A stretch of DNA of 64,000 bases from positions 4,587,001-4,651,000 of the forward strand of contig OZ004584.1 of assembly GCA_963924555.1 (NCBI GenBank), read 5' to 3'. Position 1 is the stretch's first letter; each line of letters begins with the position of its first letter. The stretch comes from Crambe crambe. Lineage: Eukaryota > Porifera > Demospongiae > Poecilosclerida > Crambeidae. The position numbers and the translations under genes were made by a program. Positions 22,377 to 34,804 of this stretch are shown piece after piece. The notes below the pieces were generated by a model. It was not told the DNA's origin and did no database searches. It worked only from the letters and a program-made list of their open reading frames with translations.

Positions 22377-24178
22377 AGTATTATCAATTGCTCTTCTCCT
22401 ACAGTTCTATAGCCAGTTTGGTAAGTATTGTAGCTATATCAGAGCTAGCCATCTAGCTAGCACTGAGCCCATGCACTGCAGCTACTATAATAGCCACATA
22501 GCTAGCTAGCAAGAATCACTGAATTTAAATACAAAGCATTAACAGATCACTATAGCAGGTTTCATATTATTTACCTGCAGCATGGGCAGCTTCTATATGC
22601 TATGAGACACCCAATTGTCTTGGGACACCAATGCCGAGAACTGGATCCCTTCCCGGTGGAGAACCAAGCTGTTGCATTGAAGGCTTCAGGGCATATCAGG
22701 GAAGTGGGGCTGAAGGGTGCATAACCTGTCAAGGTGAGTGGCTATAGCTACACCTCCTCATTAGTTAAACTAGGGTATGTTCGTGTAACATTCAATTGGC
22801 AAGCAAAGCAGTTGTTAAGTTGTACTTTAACTTCTTAGGTTAAGAATTGCTGTCAGGATGAATAGCTGCATGCATAAGTTGCATGTATTGTATGTCAGGC
22901 CCGTACGCAGGATTTTGAAAAGGGGGGTTACTAGGTTAATACACATGGAAAACCACACCCATTTTAATGACCACACTCCTTAGAACATAGAAATCAAATG
23001 ATAAACTCACATTTTCCATTCTATGTGGATGTTTCTTAAGGAAAAGTTTACACACTTCATCTATATTTAGTTCTGGATAGTTTACATGAAGGTAGCTAGC
23101 TAGGTATAATAGGTATATACATCATGTGCTTCTCTTCATTTTTTAACTAAAATGCTCAATCATGTAAACTAGTTAGATGGCAGCAGCAGCATGAGACAAA
23201 GTCATGTGATTGTCACTGTTATGAATATCATTACTTTCAAAGGGGGGTTACCAGTAACCCCCAAAAACCTCCCCTGTGTACGGGCCTATATGTATCAATC
23301 AACAGCGCACATGGTCTGCTACAGTGTTTCTCTAATATCAGTTCTTCTCCAGTTCTTGAGTCCACCTTCTGTCCATTCAGTTCTTTAAATCACAGTTGAC
23401 ACAAATCTTTTGTTCTACTGAGTCACAGTGTACGTAGACTGTGGCAAAAGTGCTGTAATCAAGGTTTATGATAATACTTACACCGCCTCAATAATTAGAT
23501 CCTTCCTTCAAAATACAGTGGAACCTCAAAAAATTAATTAACACTTTTGGGACTAGTAAGGATTAAGGAGGTGTCGGGTACCGGGTGAGAGTGATCCCTA
23601 GGAGAAAGTGTCCCAAATATGGAGTGTTTCCTCTGTACCCTGATAGTGATTTCCTTCTTGAAATTCATTCGTGTGCCTCACCACAAAATGAGTATGCTTT
23701 GTTGTATATACCACATGTTATTTGTTTGGTAATGGTTCTGGTTTCCCCAATTATTGGGAAATGATAAATAGGGAAATTTTAAATGTGATTTCTGACAAAA
23801 CTGTTTTTCAGAGAGAGCTAGCCACTGTATGACCCAACCAGTGCTATATTGCCCTATTAATTGATTTGAATAGCTACGTATATGTATTTTGTAATGTTAC
23901 TAGCCACACCTCCACCACCAACAACAATGGCAAGCACTTCAGCAGTAACAATAACAGCAGCAAGCATGACTGCACAACCCAGTGACACCAAGGGCATGCC
24001 CACAGCTCTGGCTCAACCTGGCAATGTTGGCGAGAGTTTGAGAGGATCTGTCGACGCTAGCTGTCAAGCAGGGTGCATAGCAGGAATTGTCGTAGGTTCC
24101 GTCATTGGAATGGTTGTCATAGTAGGCGGTACAGCTGCTATTATTGGAGTTGCATTCCATGTCATTGCAAAAAAATAA
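22377..24178 (+). CDS. Small Cys-rich single-pass membrane protein
   Basis: Three exons join in phase: 22377-22420 (hydrophobic IALLLQFYSQF, probably part of a signal peptide), 22581-22733 (Cys-rich: ICYETPNCLGTP, then GEPSCCIEGFRAYQ and GAEGCITCQ) and 23904-24178. The last exon gives a Pro/Thr/Ser-rich stalk (ATPPPPTTMASTSAVTITAA), a CQAGC motif, a transmembrane helix (IAGIVVGSVIGMVVIVGGTA and onward) and a short basic tail ending IAKK-stop. Predicted topology: small extracellular Cys-rich module, O-glycosylatable stalk, membrane anchor, almost no cytoplasmic part. The start codon lies further upstream and was not found. The Cys module resembles no family I can name. A broken tandem copy lies at 16270-18230, and the end of the last exon is copied again at 44272. 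Expression and partners unknown. Confidence 0.65.
22897..23287. repeat. MITE-like element in an intron
   Basis: Left end AGGCCCGTACGCAGG, right end CCTGTGTACGGGCCT: inverted repeats with one mismatch, followed inwards by G-rich GGGGGGTTAC on both sides. About 390 bp, non-coding, inside the large intron of the Cys-rich membrane protein gene. Confidence 0.65.
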
Positions 24179-25919
24179 ATTAAGACGATTTTAGCCTCAT
24201 TTGGGCTACACAGATTCATTTGACATTAAATTCATTGTCTTTATTATGTCTACAACATGGCTATTGTGATTCATAACTGTTTGTTTCATTCACCACCCTA
24301 TAATAATAATTATTTGTGTGAGAAAATAGTACTTTGATAGCTCACTTGTAGTTATATCCCTCATAGCTATGCCTCTCTTAAGTTATACACCTCAAGAAGC
24401 CTCATTAATCTCTTAATCACCACTACTGGTTAATTCTGACACGATGTACGTACATTCCCAAAGACAAAAGATCTGTGTTTTTATTATTACACATACATAA
24501 TTATGTATAATCATGTCAATGATATGAATTGGTATTGCTACAGCTATAGCTAACTATCACTTAGAAGCACCCATTCAAGTTGTTGTAGCTATAATATGCT
24601 GTAGAGCTATAATCATGTAGCTACGTATATAAAGTTCACCTTGCCCCTTGATCATTCACTATTAATTGAGAAAGTTATAGTGAATAGTCAAGGGGGGAAT
24701 CTTGCATGTGTGAATAGACTGTGTGCTTGTTTGTCATAATGATAGCTAAAAAGGCAGATGATGCTATGAAATTCACTGTTTATATGTTCATGACGTATGC
24801 ATGATTTTGGACAGATAACTACTAGATTATACAACGACTGATCATTATAATAATGTTTTTGCTAGCTATCGATCATATGACTGTATAGTCTTGTACTTGT
24901 TATGTACATGACTAACATGAGTCCAATTCAGCATAGTAAACAGGACTGTAATATAACTCTACCTTGTAGCTATTATTATGCCCATATATAGCATATTTAG
25001 CACTTCAAAGAATTCATAATAGTCAGCAGTATTATAAGGGAGGTTTTTATTGTTGTTATTGAAGGTTTTTTGTTTTTTTTTTCTCTTTTTTTCCGATATC
25101 ATTGCAACTGCTATGACTTCACAATTAATTTTTTTGAAAACTAGCTCAAAGAGTGGGTGATCAGTCTGCTGGTGTTTTGAATGTGAAATTATTTGGTCAT
25201 GAATAAAATTAGAGTACATAGTGAATGATCAAAGTATCAAGTGAACGTTAGTACATTAAATGCAAGCATGATGTACTGTACAGCAGTATTACATGGGAGG
25301 TTTTTATTGTTGTTCAAAGTTGTTGTTTTTTTGTTATTATTGACGATTTTTTGTTGTTGTTTTTTTCTTCATTTTCATTGCAAATGCTATAACTTCACCA
25401 AAATTAATTATCCAAAAAAACAACTACATAGCTCAAAGAGTGGGTGATCAGTCTGCTGGTGTTTTGAATGTGAAATTATTTGGTCATGGATAAAATTAGA
25501 GTATCTATAGATAGTGAATGATCAAAGTATAATGTGAACGTATATAGCTACGTATTAGTACATTATGCTTTCATCTAAAGGAAGGTACAATTAGGAAATA
25601 TACACAATAGAAAGTAGTGTGCAAACGTAGGCTTTTATGACATATGAGACACCATTGTAACTGTTTTGACTCACCTGGAAACTTTCACTTGAGTGAATAA
25701 TTAAGACACCTAAAACAACCTCTGAAATGTGAATGGATAACAAAGGATGCCTCTCAATAGTAAACACTGCCTTAATACGATAGCATTCTGCTCCTCTGCA
25801 ATGGCATCAGGAAAAAAGCTGGGATTAAAGTTGCAGGATGGAGCAGACAGATGCCTGTCTCATGGGTGGAGGTGTATTCCCTGGATTTCACCTGATCAGC
25901 AACCTACAAATATATAGGA

Positions 25920-25920
<1 letters not shown>
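24179..25920. other. Non-coding, contains local repeats
   Basis: No exon supported. Contains a strong hairpin (24644-24694: CCCCTTGATCATTCACTAT and its inverted partner, one-base variation) that is also kept in copy 2 at 54922-54972. A roughly 250-bp AT-rich unit with (GTT)n tracts occurs twice in tandem (about 25020-25235 and 25280-25530, both ending GTGAATGATCAAAGTAT). Confidence 0.5.

Positions 25921-26013
<93 letters not shown>
25921..26013. repeat. (GA)n microsatellite
   Basis: About 46 uninterrupted GA units. The same locus in copy 2 (57176-57285) is longer and interrupted by GATA, GGGA and GCGA variants. Confidence 0.98.
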
Positions 26014-26014
<1 letters not shown>

Positions 26015-27512
26015 GCACAAGCGCAAACCATTATGCAAGTAAGAAATGAAGAAGAGTTAAATACTACACAATTTACCACAAGTTAATTATGCATGAAACT
26101 GTAAAAAAGAATTTTAAGAGTCAGAGCACATGGCCAAAAAAAGTATCCTCTGTTATCATGTACCTAGCTTAAGATTACACTGTACAATATAAATATTTGT
26201 TAGCTAAACTTACATATTTTGGTAGATAGCTATAGGTCAAGTTTGACTATCTAAAATCAACCAATGTGGCAGCTTGCAAACCAGAAATGATCATGACTAA
26301 GTTATGGGTCACGTGAGGTAGTGTGAATTGCCACGTGATAGGAAACAGCTTAAGGCTTCTAATCTTTGATGTTACCGGACTCCATTAGTGGGAGTGGTCC
26401 CTCCCTTTCCAGGAGCTAGCCAATGGGTCGGGAGATTAATGGGACCAAAACCCATGGCTTAGTGTTGATCGGATTGGGTTCTCCCCTGATGACTGGTATC
26501 AAATATTGACTAACTTGGATGAATGGGAGTGTTAAGCTTTAGTATGTAAATAGGCTGTAACTTGGTCCCAATCAGCAGCGCAGTGGACAAGATCATTTCC
26601 AAAGTTATATTATTATTTTCATTTTTTGTTTAATCTGCTTAAACAACCCCCTCAAACACACACACGCACACTAATAAAGTAAGTATAGACTATTCAGTGT
26701 ACACTGCACACCTTGTGTGTGTGTACGTGTCCATATTGGAATATTTTAGTGTGCTTCTGTTTTTACAGTGTGCAATGTTTCCTCTACAGAAAGTAACAGC
26801 CTGTTTGATGAATAGCCTTTTTCTATTCAGTATAGCTAGTTATGATAAATACCATGGAGATGCAGCAGAATCAAAGCAAACTGCTATTACATTTACAGTG
26901 GCAGGACCAGCCTTTTGTCCTTTATAGAAAGGTTATCCTCTTTTGGCATAGAGTGTATATACAAAGGTACTTTTAGATTTGAGAGGTTTGTCCTCTTTCA
27001 GAATGTCAAGTTTCACTGCATTTATGAGTTAGTAATTTTATTTTCAGATATTACGATACTAGGCCCATACCTTCTTGTTAATGATTGCAGGTAAAAGGTC
27101 ATTGGAAATAAAACAATTTTGTCAATCACAGTCATACTAATTTCTGATGTGTAAGATTAATCCTACCATAACTAAGTACACACCTTATGTACAAGTTGGA
27201 ATAGATCAGAGTCACCCCAGTCACCATAGCCAAAGCTACCTTCCTGCAAATCATTTCCGCAAGTTGTTTGTATACCCTCAGGCATTGCTGCGTTGCTAGT
27301 TTCGTCAGTTGTGATATTCACATAAGTGTCAAGGATTCCAAGACATCCACTCAGTGATACATTTAATGATTTAGGGTAGCTCTCACTTCATGAGATGATG
27401 CATATCATAAAAAGTGAATTCTTGCTGTACAGTATTTACCATCTCTATCGAGATTTGAACAACCAAGGAGATTCTGCCTTTATCTTCTTTTTTTTTTTTA
27501 ATGCTCTCTCTA
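26014..27512. other. Non-coding part of the duplication
   Basis: No supported exon; short ORFs differ by frameshift between the two duplicate copies, which argues against coding. A stretch around 26400 (CCTCCCTTTCCAGG) has splice-acceptor-like features but no coding partner was found. Confidence 0.4.
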
Positions 27513-28388
27513 TCAGAGAGTGTGGTAGCACTCTCTATGTAGGGATGACTCGGACGGCCGCACGCGCCGCCTATAGACTAATACAAAAGTGAAATTCTAG
27601 TTCCCCCACTTGGACCTAACAAAAGCTACTGTGAATGATTGTCCAGCCTACTAGAGCCTACTACAATGTGCAGACCAAGTTTCAGGACCAGGGAGCTTAC
27701 CGTTTCAGAAATACGGCAAGCAGGTAAATCGCTGAATTCTTCTTCTTCTCTATTATTATTATTCTTCTTCTTAGACAACCATATCTCTCGAACCACTCAA
27801 GCTACAGCTATGATTTCTGGATAAATCCACTCACAAATTCTACCAACTACGATCTTTTCTACTCGTTGATCCTCGAAAGACTCGATGAAAAAGGAGACAC
27901 TACGCACTCAATTAGGAAGCCATCTTTTCTATAATACGCATGCGCAAGTATAGCTCAACAATGACACAACACCTTGACTCGTTGTATGCTATTGGAGAAC
28001 TACTCTTCTTTCATCTGTCCCTGCATACACAGAAGAATGAACTCTATACATAGCTAAAACCATAAAAGAGAGGGAAAAAAGACCAGGAACAAGTAAGGGA
28101 AAAAGCATTTCGTGAAATGAAAAAAGATGTAGGGATGACCACTGCTCAAAAAAGTAAAGGATGGAAATGGGATCAATCTTTGTTCTGTATATCCAGCCAA
28201 CAATCCCTACATATACATACATTACTACACTATAATCTGAAGCTGCCCGACGTATATGTAGGGATTGTTGGCTGGATATACAGAACAAAGATTGATCCCA
28301 TTTCCATCCTTCTTGTTTCCTTACTTTTTTGAGCAGTGGTCATTCCTACATCTTTTTTCATTTCACGAAATGCTTTTTCCCTTACTCG
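27513..28388 (+). mobile_element. Non-autonomous Helitron, 876 bp
   Basis: Begins TCAGAGAGTGTGGTAGCACT (terminal hairpin AGAGAGTG/CACTCTCT), then TATGTAGGGATGAC, and ends CCCTTACTCG. Copy 2 of the duplication has the empty site (CTCTCTA|TTACAAAAAC at 58883/58884), so both borders are exact: insertion between A and T, no target duplication, 5'-TC. The 3' 300 bp (28089-28389) is a foldback with arms of about 125 bp and GTAGGGATGAC inside. No coding capacity. Same ends as the 10-kb Helitron at 44577. Confidence 0.9.
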
Positions 28389-28389
28389 T

Positions 28390-29370
28390 TATAAAAACAA
28401 TTACTCTCAATGGAAGTTAAAGTGGTGATGCAGGGGGAATACCCTCTTAACTCTTATAATATAAAAGCAGCTAAATATTATTATTAATGACAAGGCTATT
28501 ACACAATAATGATTTCCCACCCCTATCATGATCTAATCCTGGAGTAAAGAGGAACACCCCATTTATTAGTGGAAGCTCCATTTCTTGTAGCTATCACTTT
28601 ATCAAAATAGTGATTGTCGTGGTAGCTACTGGGTTGAATCAGCATACTAGAATTTGGGGGGGATCCTGCCTCAAGGCCTCAAGATGAGAGTGAATGATTC
28701 ATCAATATCAATTTCAATTTCATTTCATAAGTGTTGCTTACAGAGTGTCTAGAGTACTGGGACCTAGCTATATGGGCAAAGCCCACCATAGTACTTTGTG
28801 TATTAAATGACTCTGAATAGAGGACAACTCTCTATGAAGGATGATTTCAGTGGCCCTGACTCGTCCGTTATTTGGAGGTTCCACAATAAAGAGTACGTAC
28901 TGTATTTTTATATAACTTCTGCCAGTAGTGTATCAATAGCAGCTGCACAGTAGTGGGTACTGTGTAGATAAGCTGAAGCAACCTGGGGGGAGTGGGATGG
29001 AAGATGCTTTTATTAATTACCCCGCACGCATGCATAGCAAGGGGTACTATTTGGTGTGGATAATTTTATAATTATAGTACCCAAAAGAAATATTTTAAGG
29101 GACTTCGTTTAGAGAAGCATCTTTGTTTTTTTTTTAAACATCATTACAATAGCTCTACGATTAATTTTGTTACCATTCTTTCTTTATTTAATGCGCACTG
29201 AAGCCACACCCATATACACAATTATGGTCTAACAGGGTACAAATACTTCTAGTTAATATGTGCTATAACTTTTAATGAACTAGCTATAGTACAAAATGCA
29301 AAAATAACAATAACAAAATCTATCTCAAAAAAATGTCGGTAATAAGGAGACTGGCAATACAGCAAGTTAG
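28390..29370. other. Non-coding, MITE remnant
   Basis: Near 28880 the sequence GAGGTTCCACAATAAAG is the right end of a MITE (whole at 59280-59426 in copy 2); here its left end has been deleted. No exon supported. Confidence 0.45.
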
Positions 29371-30828
29371 CTACTTTAATAGTTCGAGAATAGATGAATA
29401 ATCTCTGTGAAAGAAATAGAAAGGTGCTTGCACTACTTTATTATCACAAGATGCTGGTTTGATGATTTTAAAGAGATTTCCCTTTTGCCGAACATAGGTT
29501 TTACAGAGATGCTCACTGTCACCTTTCTCATCGTCACGATCCTTGGCATGCTGTATTATCAAACATATCAAACCAGCAATGGCTGGTACTGCAAGTGAAG
29601 AACCAACAACTCCTTGTACTAGACGTCGACTTATTTTGCTGGTGATTTTTTCTAGAATCTCACGTAGTTCATTTTCAGGACCTTCTTCTCTTTTCTTCTT
29701 CAGTACATTAAAGTCACTTTGGGTAATGAAATCCCAACGCGTTTGATCGTAACGAGGGTCCAACAGCTCATAAATGATCTCATCCATTTTTTTGATGCAG
29801 CGTGGAGCTAGTACTTCTCCATAGCAATACAGGTCCACTCCTGTTGTCTTTGTATCTTCTGAAAAATGAGCATTTGGTTTTAAGCTCCCAACACTTATGA
29901 CACTATCGAGTTTAGCAGGAAACTCCAAGTCATGAGTCGTATCTCCACTATTACTGGCAGAAGCTACTACATATGTGTCAAGTGCCAATTTTTTGATTTT
30001 TTCAGTTATTATTGCTTCCTGTAAATAATCTTTAACCTCTTCACCACATTCGATAAGACTTCGATCACCTGCTCGTAAGGACATTGAGATGACATCAAAC
30101 TTGAATTTATCTTTTTTTTGTAGCGTTTCAATCAAGTCTAATGCATAATCCAAATACAAGAGAGTATTTTTAGTATGAAGCGGAATTCTGATCATTGTCA
30201 ATTTAGCATCAGGAGCTACTCCACCAGGATACGTAACACTCTGTAATTTTTGATCGTGATAAATTACTCCATTTACTGGAGTTCCAACAGCTATCCCAGC
30301 AACTGCAGTTGCATGACAATGGGGACTATAACGGTTTTGTGTACAAAAGTCACCATCAACTTTCAGTACCTCATGTGCTAGACGCCCATCTTTAACCTCG
30401 TATATCTGATAACCATTAATGCCTTTCTTTTTCAATGCATAATGTGAGTAGAATCCATTGTCGATCATTGCTATTTGTGTTCTTTTTCCTGTTATCCCTT
30501 TCTCGTGTACTTTTTTTAACCCCAACTTCACACTTGTAAACGAGAGTTTATCACCCACAGAGGATATCAGCTGATCAAGGTCAAGGTTAGGTGTGACACT
30601 CAAAGTTTGCTGCACGAGTGAAGTATTAGCTCAACATAAATAATACTAAAATGTTTTTAAGTCCTATGCTCCAGTTAAATCAGTCAAAACTTGTTCCCAA
30701 ACATTCCCCTCCCATTAAAATTTTAGTCTTCTATTTTTTTGGAAGATAAGTATTCCAGGGAATCCTCAAGCTTACCGATATGATTGGTGGCTTTGGCTGT
30801 AACAAATTTGGGTTTGGTTGCTGCAGCC
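29371..30828 (-). CDS. S8 subtilisin-like serine protease (copy 1)
   Basis: Two exons recognised: 30776-30828 (Pro/Gln-rich LQQPNPNLLQPKPP) and the main exon 29371-30609 after the acceptor CGTGCAG; phases agree. Numbering the 414-residue frame from 30615, the catalytic Asp is D52 (MIDNGF), His H101 (HATAVAGIAVG), oxyanion Asn N222 (ASNSGDTTHD) and Ser S340 (GSSLAVPAIAGL). The family normally has GTSMAAP at the Ser and HGTHVAG at the His, so the site is divergent but complete. A lysine- and glutamate-rich insert (about 275-335) sits before the Ser motif. It ends LELLK-stop. The start codon and any signal or pro-region must be in upstream exons that I could not find. Expected activity is peptide-bond hydrolysis; substrate unknown. 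Almost identical to the copy at 59915-61359; a third, broken copy is at 2129-3448. Confidence 0.82.
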
Positions 30829-31558
30829 CTATACAATGGAAAGAATTTTATTTTAGACAATGATCAAAAGTGTTGCATGCTATAGCTGTAATGCAGGCCT
30901 GTAGCCAGGGGTGGTTTGGAGGGGGGGTCAATCAAACCCCTTTTCAAAATAAGCGTGAGTGCACGCAATGAGCATACACACGTGGAATTGTTCACTCGAT
31001 TGAAGCAAGAACTAGAACTAGAACGAGTCAGGCAATTAAGCCTATATAGGTCAGTTTTAGCACTATAACACTGTCCTACTGAGACTCTAAAGCAGTAGTA
31101 AGAAGTATTGTCTGAGATTTTAAAGGATTAGTGCCTGAGGATTTAAGTTCAACTTATACGTAAGTCTTGATATGAAAACTGTACAGGTACGTAGCTAGTG
31201 AAGTGTGAAGAAGTGGTTCATAATCTTCATACTGCCTCATACGTAGCAAAAATGTAAGCTGCGCCAGCTATTAAAATTTAACAAAGTTATCATTAAATGG
31301 GGCACAGTTTATCTAAAATGCGTGTGTTTAGGAAAAATTTTCCACATGCAAGCGTGTGGATATTTTCACACCCCTTTTTCAAAAACTCTGGCTCTACGGC
31401 TGTAATGCTTAAAGCCTACTTGCAGTTGAGTTGAGTACCACCCTACTGCCAGACTTGTTTACATAGGCTGAGCCAACAGGAGAGGAGCGAGATACTATTC
31501 ATATTACCTAGGATGTGGTATCAGGAAGCCAATACATTTCCATTGTAGGTTTAAAAAA

Positions 31559-31655
31559 AGTTAAACCATGCCTCACCCTCATGCTGTACAGGATATATTG
31601 CCTTTGTCAGACATTCGGAATATATATGTACAGCCTTCGTAGGCATGGTTTAACT
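31559..31655. repeat. Imperfect hairpin, 97 bp
   Basis: AGTTAAACCATGCCT and AGGCATGGTTTAACT are exact 15-bp inverted arms; the interior pairs further (CTGTACA with TGTACAG). Conserved in copy 2 (62011-62108). Likely a small MITE. Confidence 0.6.
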
Positions 31656-32429
31656 ATTACATAGTTGTGTCAACATGCAAAAAGTCTGGTATGTGGAAGA
31701 GTGGTTATTATTATGGTCATTATGCTACAATCTAGTACTGCCCACAGACTAGACTAGCAATAGTGCAGAGAAAAGTATAAATGCAAAATCAATAATCTAG
31801 CTAGTCCAGTTCAAAAACATGTTTTCTTCAATAACATAGCTAATAGTCTATCAGGGGGCTGTCCTTGACAAGCTGACCCATTACCATTTTTCATATGGGT
31901 TGGGAGAGAAAAGGATCTGTGTTACTGTACTCGCATGTTATTAGGTGTATGTGCTTATATTTTACAGGATGTGTTGGGTTGTGTGGTTTCCAACCAATGT
32001 GATTATTGACCAAAATCTAATCAAGACTCAATGAAGCGGATCGTATATAGGCTTATCTAAGTGCTTTGAGGTAAGCATTACAGCTTTCTATTGTATGCAG
32101 CTGCCTGCCACTTACATATAAACTCACAGCAAAATCTTCTAAGGAGTTGAAGCACAAATGAATATCAGCACAAAAACCTACATTGCCCTAGTTAAAAATT
32201 AATCATATTCATGATCACTAATTATATCCTATAGAAACCCAACAAGACAGCTGAATGCTTGACAGGACTCATTGAATCTACATTATGTTGTAAGCACTAC
32301 TACAGCACACTATAATTTTATTCTAAGTCGATAAATGATTGCACAAACCATGTACCAGTGATGAAATAACATGTATGACAGTTTTTTACACATGCACTTT
32401 AGGTTTAATGGCTCTTGTATAGTTGGAAA

Positions 32430-32705
32430 GATCGAGGCTTTATCCTGAGTGAACTATAGAGGCTAAATAGATGGGATGTGGACCTGGTCAAAGTAAAATT
32501 CATCGTGGCCCAAGCGCAGTCCCAATTTTTCTCCAGCTCATGCCATGAAGATGATTAGCTAAGAACATGAAGATGTGCTTTTATTGTTCTTCTGTGTTGA
32601 GTCGTTCAGCCTCCAAAATTCTCCTGTGTGATAGTAAGCAGTCATAGCAGCTACAAATTACTGTTTTCTGAGAAAATCCAACTTCATTAATTTCATAGGT
32701 TATAA
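32430..32705 (-). mobile_element. Diverged Helitron 5'-region relic
   Basis: In reverse complement it follows the leader of the big Helitron (about 44640-44930) closely: TTTTCTCAGAAAACAGTAA, GCTGCTATGACTGCTTAC, GGAGAATTTTGGAGGCTGAA and ACCAGGTCCAC blocks occur in order. The terminal hairpin is lost. An older member of the same family. Confidence 0.7.
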
Positions 32706-33517
32706 TTATAGGTGCTCTCCGATAATAAATCTACATGCATAGAGCTACCACTTTATGACCTCGAAACAAGATTAAATTTTATTCGGTTATGTACTGTATA
32801 TACTTATACTGGCAGGATTCTTTGTTCTTGACTATACTAGCTACATGCAGGTAACTAGGGAGAAAGAGCTAGGCAGCACATTCTGTAGGCCTGGATATAC
32901 GTACAAGGCTAGATTATCCTCAGCTGTAGCTATACGTATAGTCTATAAGTAGTGCACATAATTATTTGGGAAGGCATCACCTCTTTTACACACGCACACA
33001 ATACTGTAGCTATTGGGAAACTTTCATGTAAGTTAACGATAATTTTTGTTATTAGTTATAGCCTACTTGTTTGTAGCAACATTATGTGACAGCGAGCGAG
33101 CAAGCAAGTATTCTTCAACTCTTTATAAGATTTTGCTGTTAAGCTATAGCAATGTGCAGCATTTGACAGTGAAGAAAGTGAGCAATTAAAGTAGCTGATA
33201 GGCTCCAGTGCTTGATATTGATGTCAGAATGCTAGTGGCGGTTCCAACCAGGAAAGCTGTAAATGCTTACCACAAGCACTTAGAAAAGCCAACCCACTTA
33301 GATAAGCCTAGGCCTCTATGACAAAAACTAATCTAGCTCAATTTATAATTGGAGCATGCGCATTATGCACCCGCAGTGCTACTAATTCGGGACACATATA
33401 CGTAGGTCTGTATGCCTGGGGCATTTTGGAGTGTATAGACCTAGATATATTTTACAATTTCAATGAGTCATGACCTGAGAGTCAGCTCGCTTGCTACAAT
33501 TATGTTTTCCTTTGTAG

Positions 33518-33863
33518 GATACAAAGAATGAATGTAAGGATGCTATCATACCCAAGATTCTCAGCATTTCTCAGCAGCTGAAAGGTGTTGGTAAGTAACT
33601 ATATATTATGCCATAGCTACAAAGTAATCAATAGTCTGCACTCATGTAACATGGTCATACATGCATTCAATTTGCATCTCGATATCACAATTTGGTGGAT
33701 TGTTGTTCTGATTCAAAAGTGTGAATGTTATGGGTCTCCTTACACAGATGCAGCACGTAAATGCATTCTATTATAATGTACACAGTGGATATAACTAATG
33801 CTGCAGTACTTAGGCCATACCAATTTGATTTTATGTTTCTCAGATTCCCTGGAAGAAAAATGA
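33518..33863 (+). CDS. Candidate last two exons of an unrecognised gene
   Basis: Exon 33518-33590 follows TTTGTAG and reads DTKNECKDAIIPKILSISQQ then LKGV, ending at GGTAAGT. Exon 33844-33863 follows TTTCTCAG and in matching phase adds DSLEEK-stop. Good splice signals and phase, but only about 30 residues and no domain. The upstream 450 bp is dispersed-repeat sequence (about 33060-33480). Confidence 0.35.
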
Positions 33864-34248
33864 TACCCGGCAGGCAGGAGGAAAAAAAAAGAAAAAGAAA
33901 AAAAAGAAAAAGAATGCTACTGAAGCTACTGTGAATCGAGTAGTAGGAGGCTCAGCTTCCTTGTCTCTCTTCAAGCAGATAGCTACACATGCTTACAGTT
34001 AAACTGTTCACACAGGGAGACTGGATCTGTCACAGGAATAAACATGAGAGATAGAGAGATAGATAGATGGTCATACTTGAGCAACAATAATCTAAAAGAG
34101 GCACACTGCACCACCTGTCTGGCTTTGATAATCTCATGATCACACTTTGTAAGCCAAACAGAAGAAGTAGCCATCATAAAAAATGAGCAGCTACGATCTC
34201 GCCACCTGATTTATTCTAATTAACAGTAATTTAATTATTTTTTTTTAA

Positions 34249-34375
34249 ATGAAAATTTTTGACCCAGAAAATCTGAGAAACATAAAATTAAATTGGTGTG
34301 GCCTTATGAGCTCCATTAAGGAACTACTAGAAGCAGCAGAAATTGATCAACTCAAAATGCAGACTCTCCAGTGTG
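34249..34375 (+). CDS. Candidate first exon, unrecognised
   Basis: ATG at 34249 reads MKIFDPENLRNIKLNWCGLM then SSIKELLEAAEIDQLKMQTL and ends in a good donor (GTGTG|GTAAGT). The composition is protein-like (amphipathic helix). No downstream exon was identified before the hairpin at 34735. Confidence 0.35.
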
Positions 34376-34734
34376 GTAAGTACAGATAGAGTCGGATTAA
34401 TAACCACATTTTACATTAGCCTGCAAACAATTACCTCACCTACATTCCATTGGCTATAATAATAGTAAGTACACAAATTAAGGGGTGTGGGACTTAAATG
34501 TACACGAATATTATGACCCGAGGCCTTGAGCGGTGCTTTATAACCTCTGTAAACTTGAGCAGCTAGCTAGCTCTAGCTACAGGTTTACTGTGCAGCTAAA
34601 CATAAATTGTAGTCGTTATGAATCATCCAAGTCTCCATGAATGAATGAAAGTGGTTTTCTTTAGAACACAGCTCTGTACATTCACAATAAAAAAGAAGAT
34701 CTTCTAAACCTCATAACGCATCACAGGGATACTA

Positions 34735-34804
34735 AGTGCCTAACAGTAGGTTTACTAAGTGCCCTAAGTGCCCTGGGCACTTAGTAAACCTACTGTTAGG
34801 CACT
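34735..34804. repeat. Long perfect palindrome (cruciform-capable)
   Basis: Two 30-bp arms starting AGTGCCTAACAGTAGGTTTA and its exact inverse (34775-34804), separated by 10 bp (TAAGTGCCCT region). No protein coding; no clear target duplication. Confidence 0.8.

Larger units (their letters stand above)
24006..31960 (+). repeat. Segmental duplication, copy 1
   Basis: Directly repeated at 44272-62417. The left border is inside the last exon of the Cys-rich gene (CTCTGGCTCAACCTGG), the right border after GTATGTGCTTATAT. Long stretches are near identical by eye, including the GA microsatellite and a whole S8 subtilase exon. This copy holds an 876-bp Helitron absent from copy 2 and the empty site (24300/24301) of the large Helitron. 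Confidence 0.95.

Noticed and set aside
25838..26086. ORFs with long Arg-Glu or Ser-Leu runs (also at 57142-57351)
   Set aside because: Simple translations of the (GA)n microsatellite, which differs in length and interruptions between the two duplicate copies.
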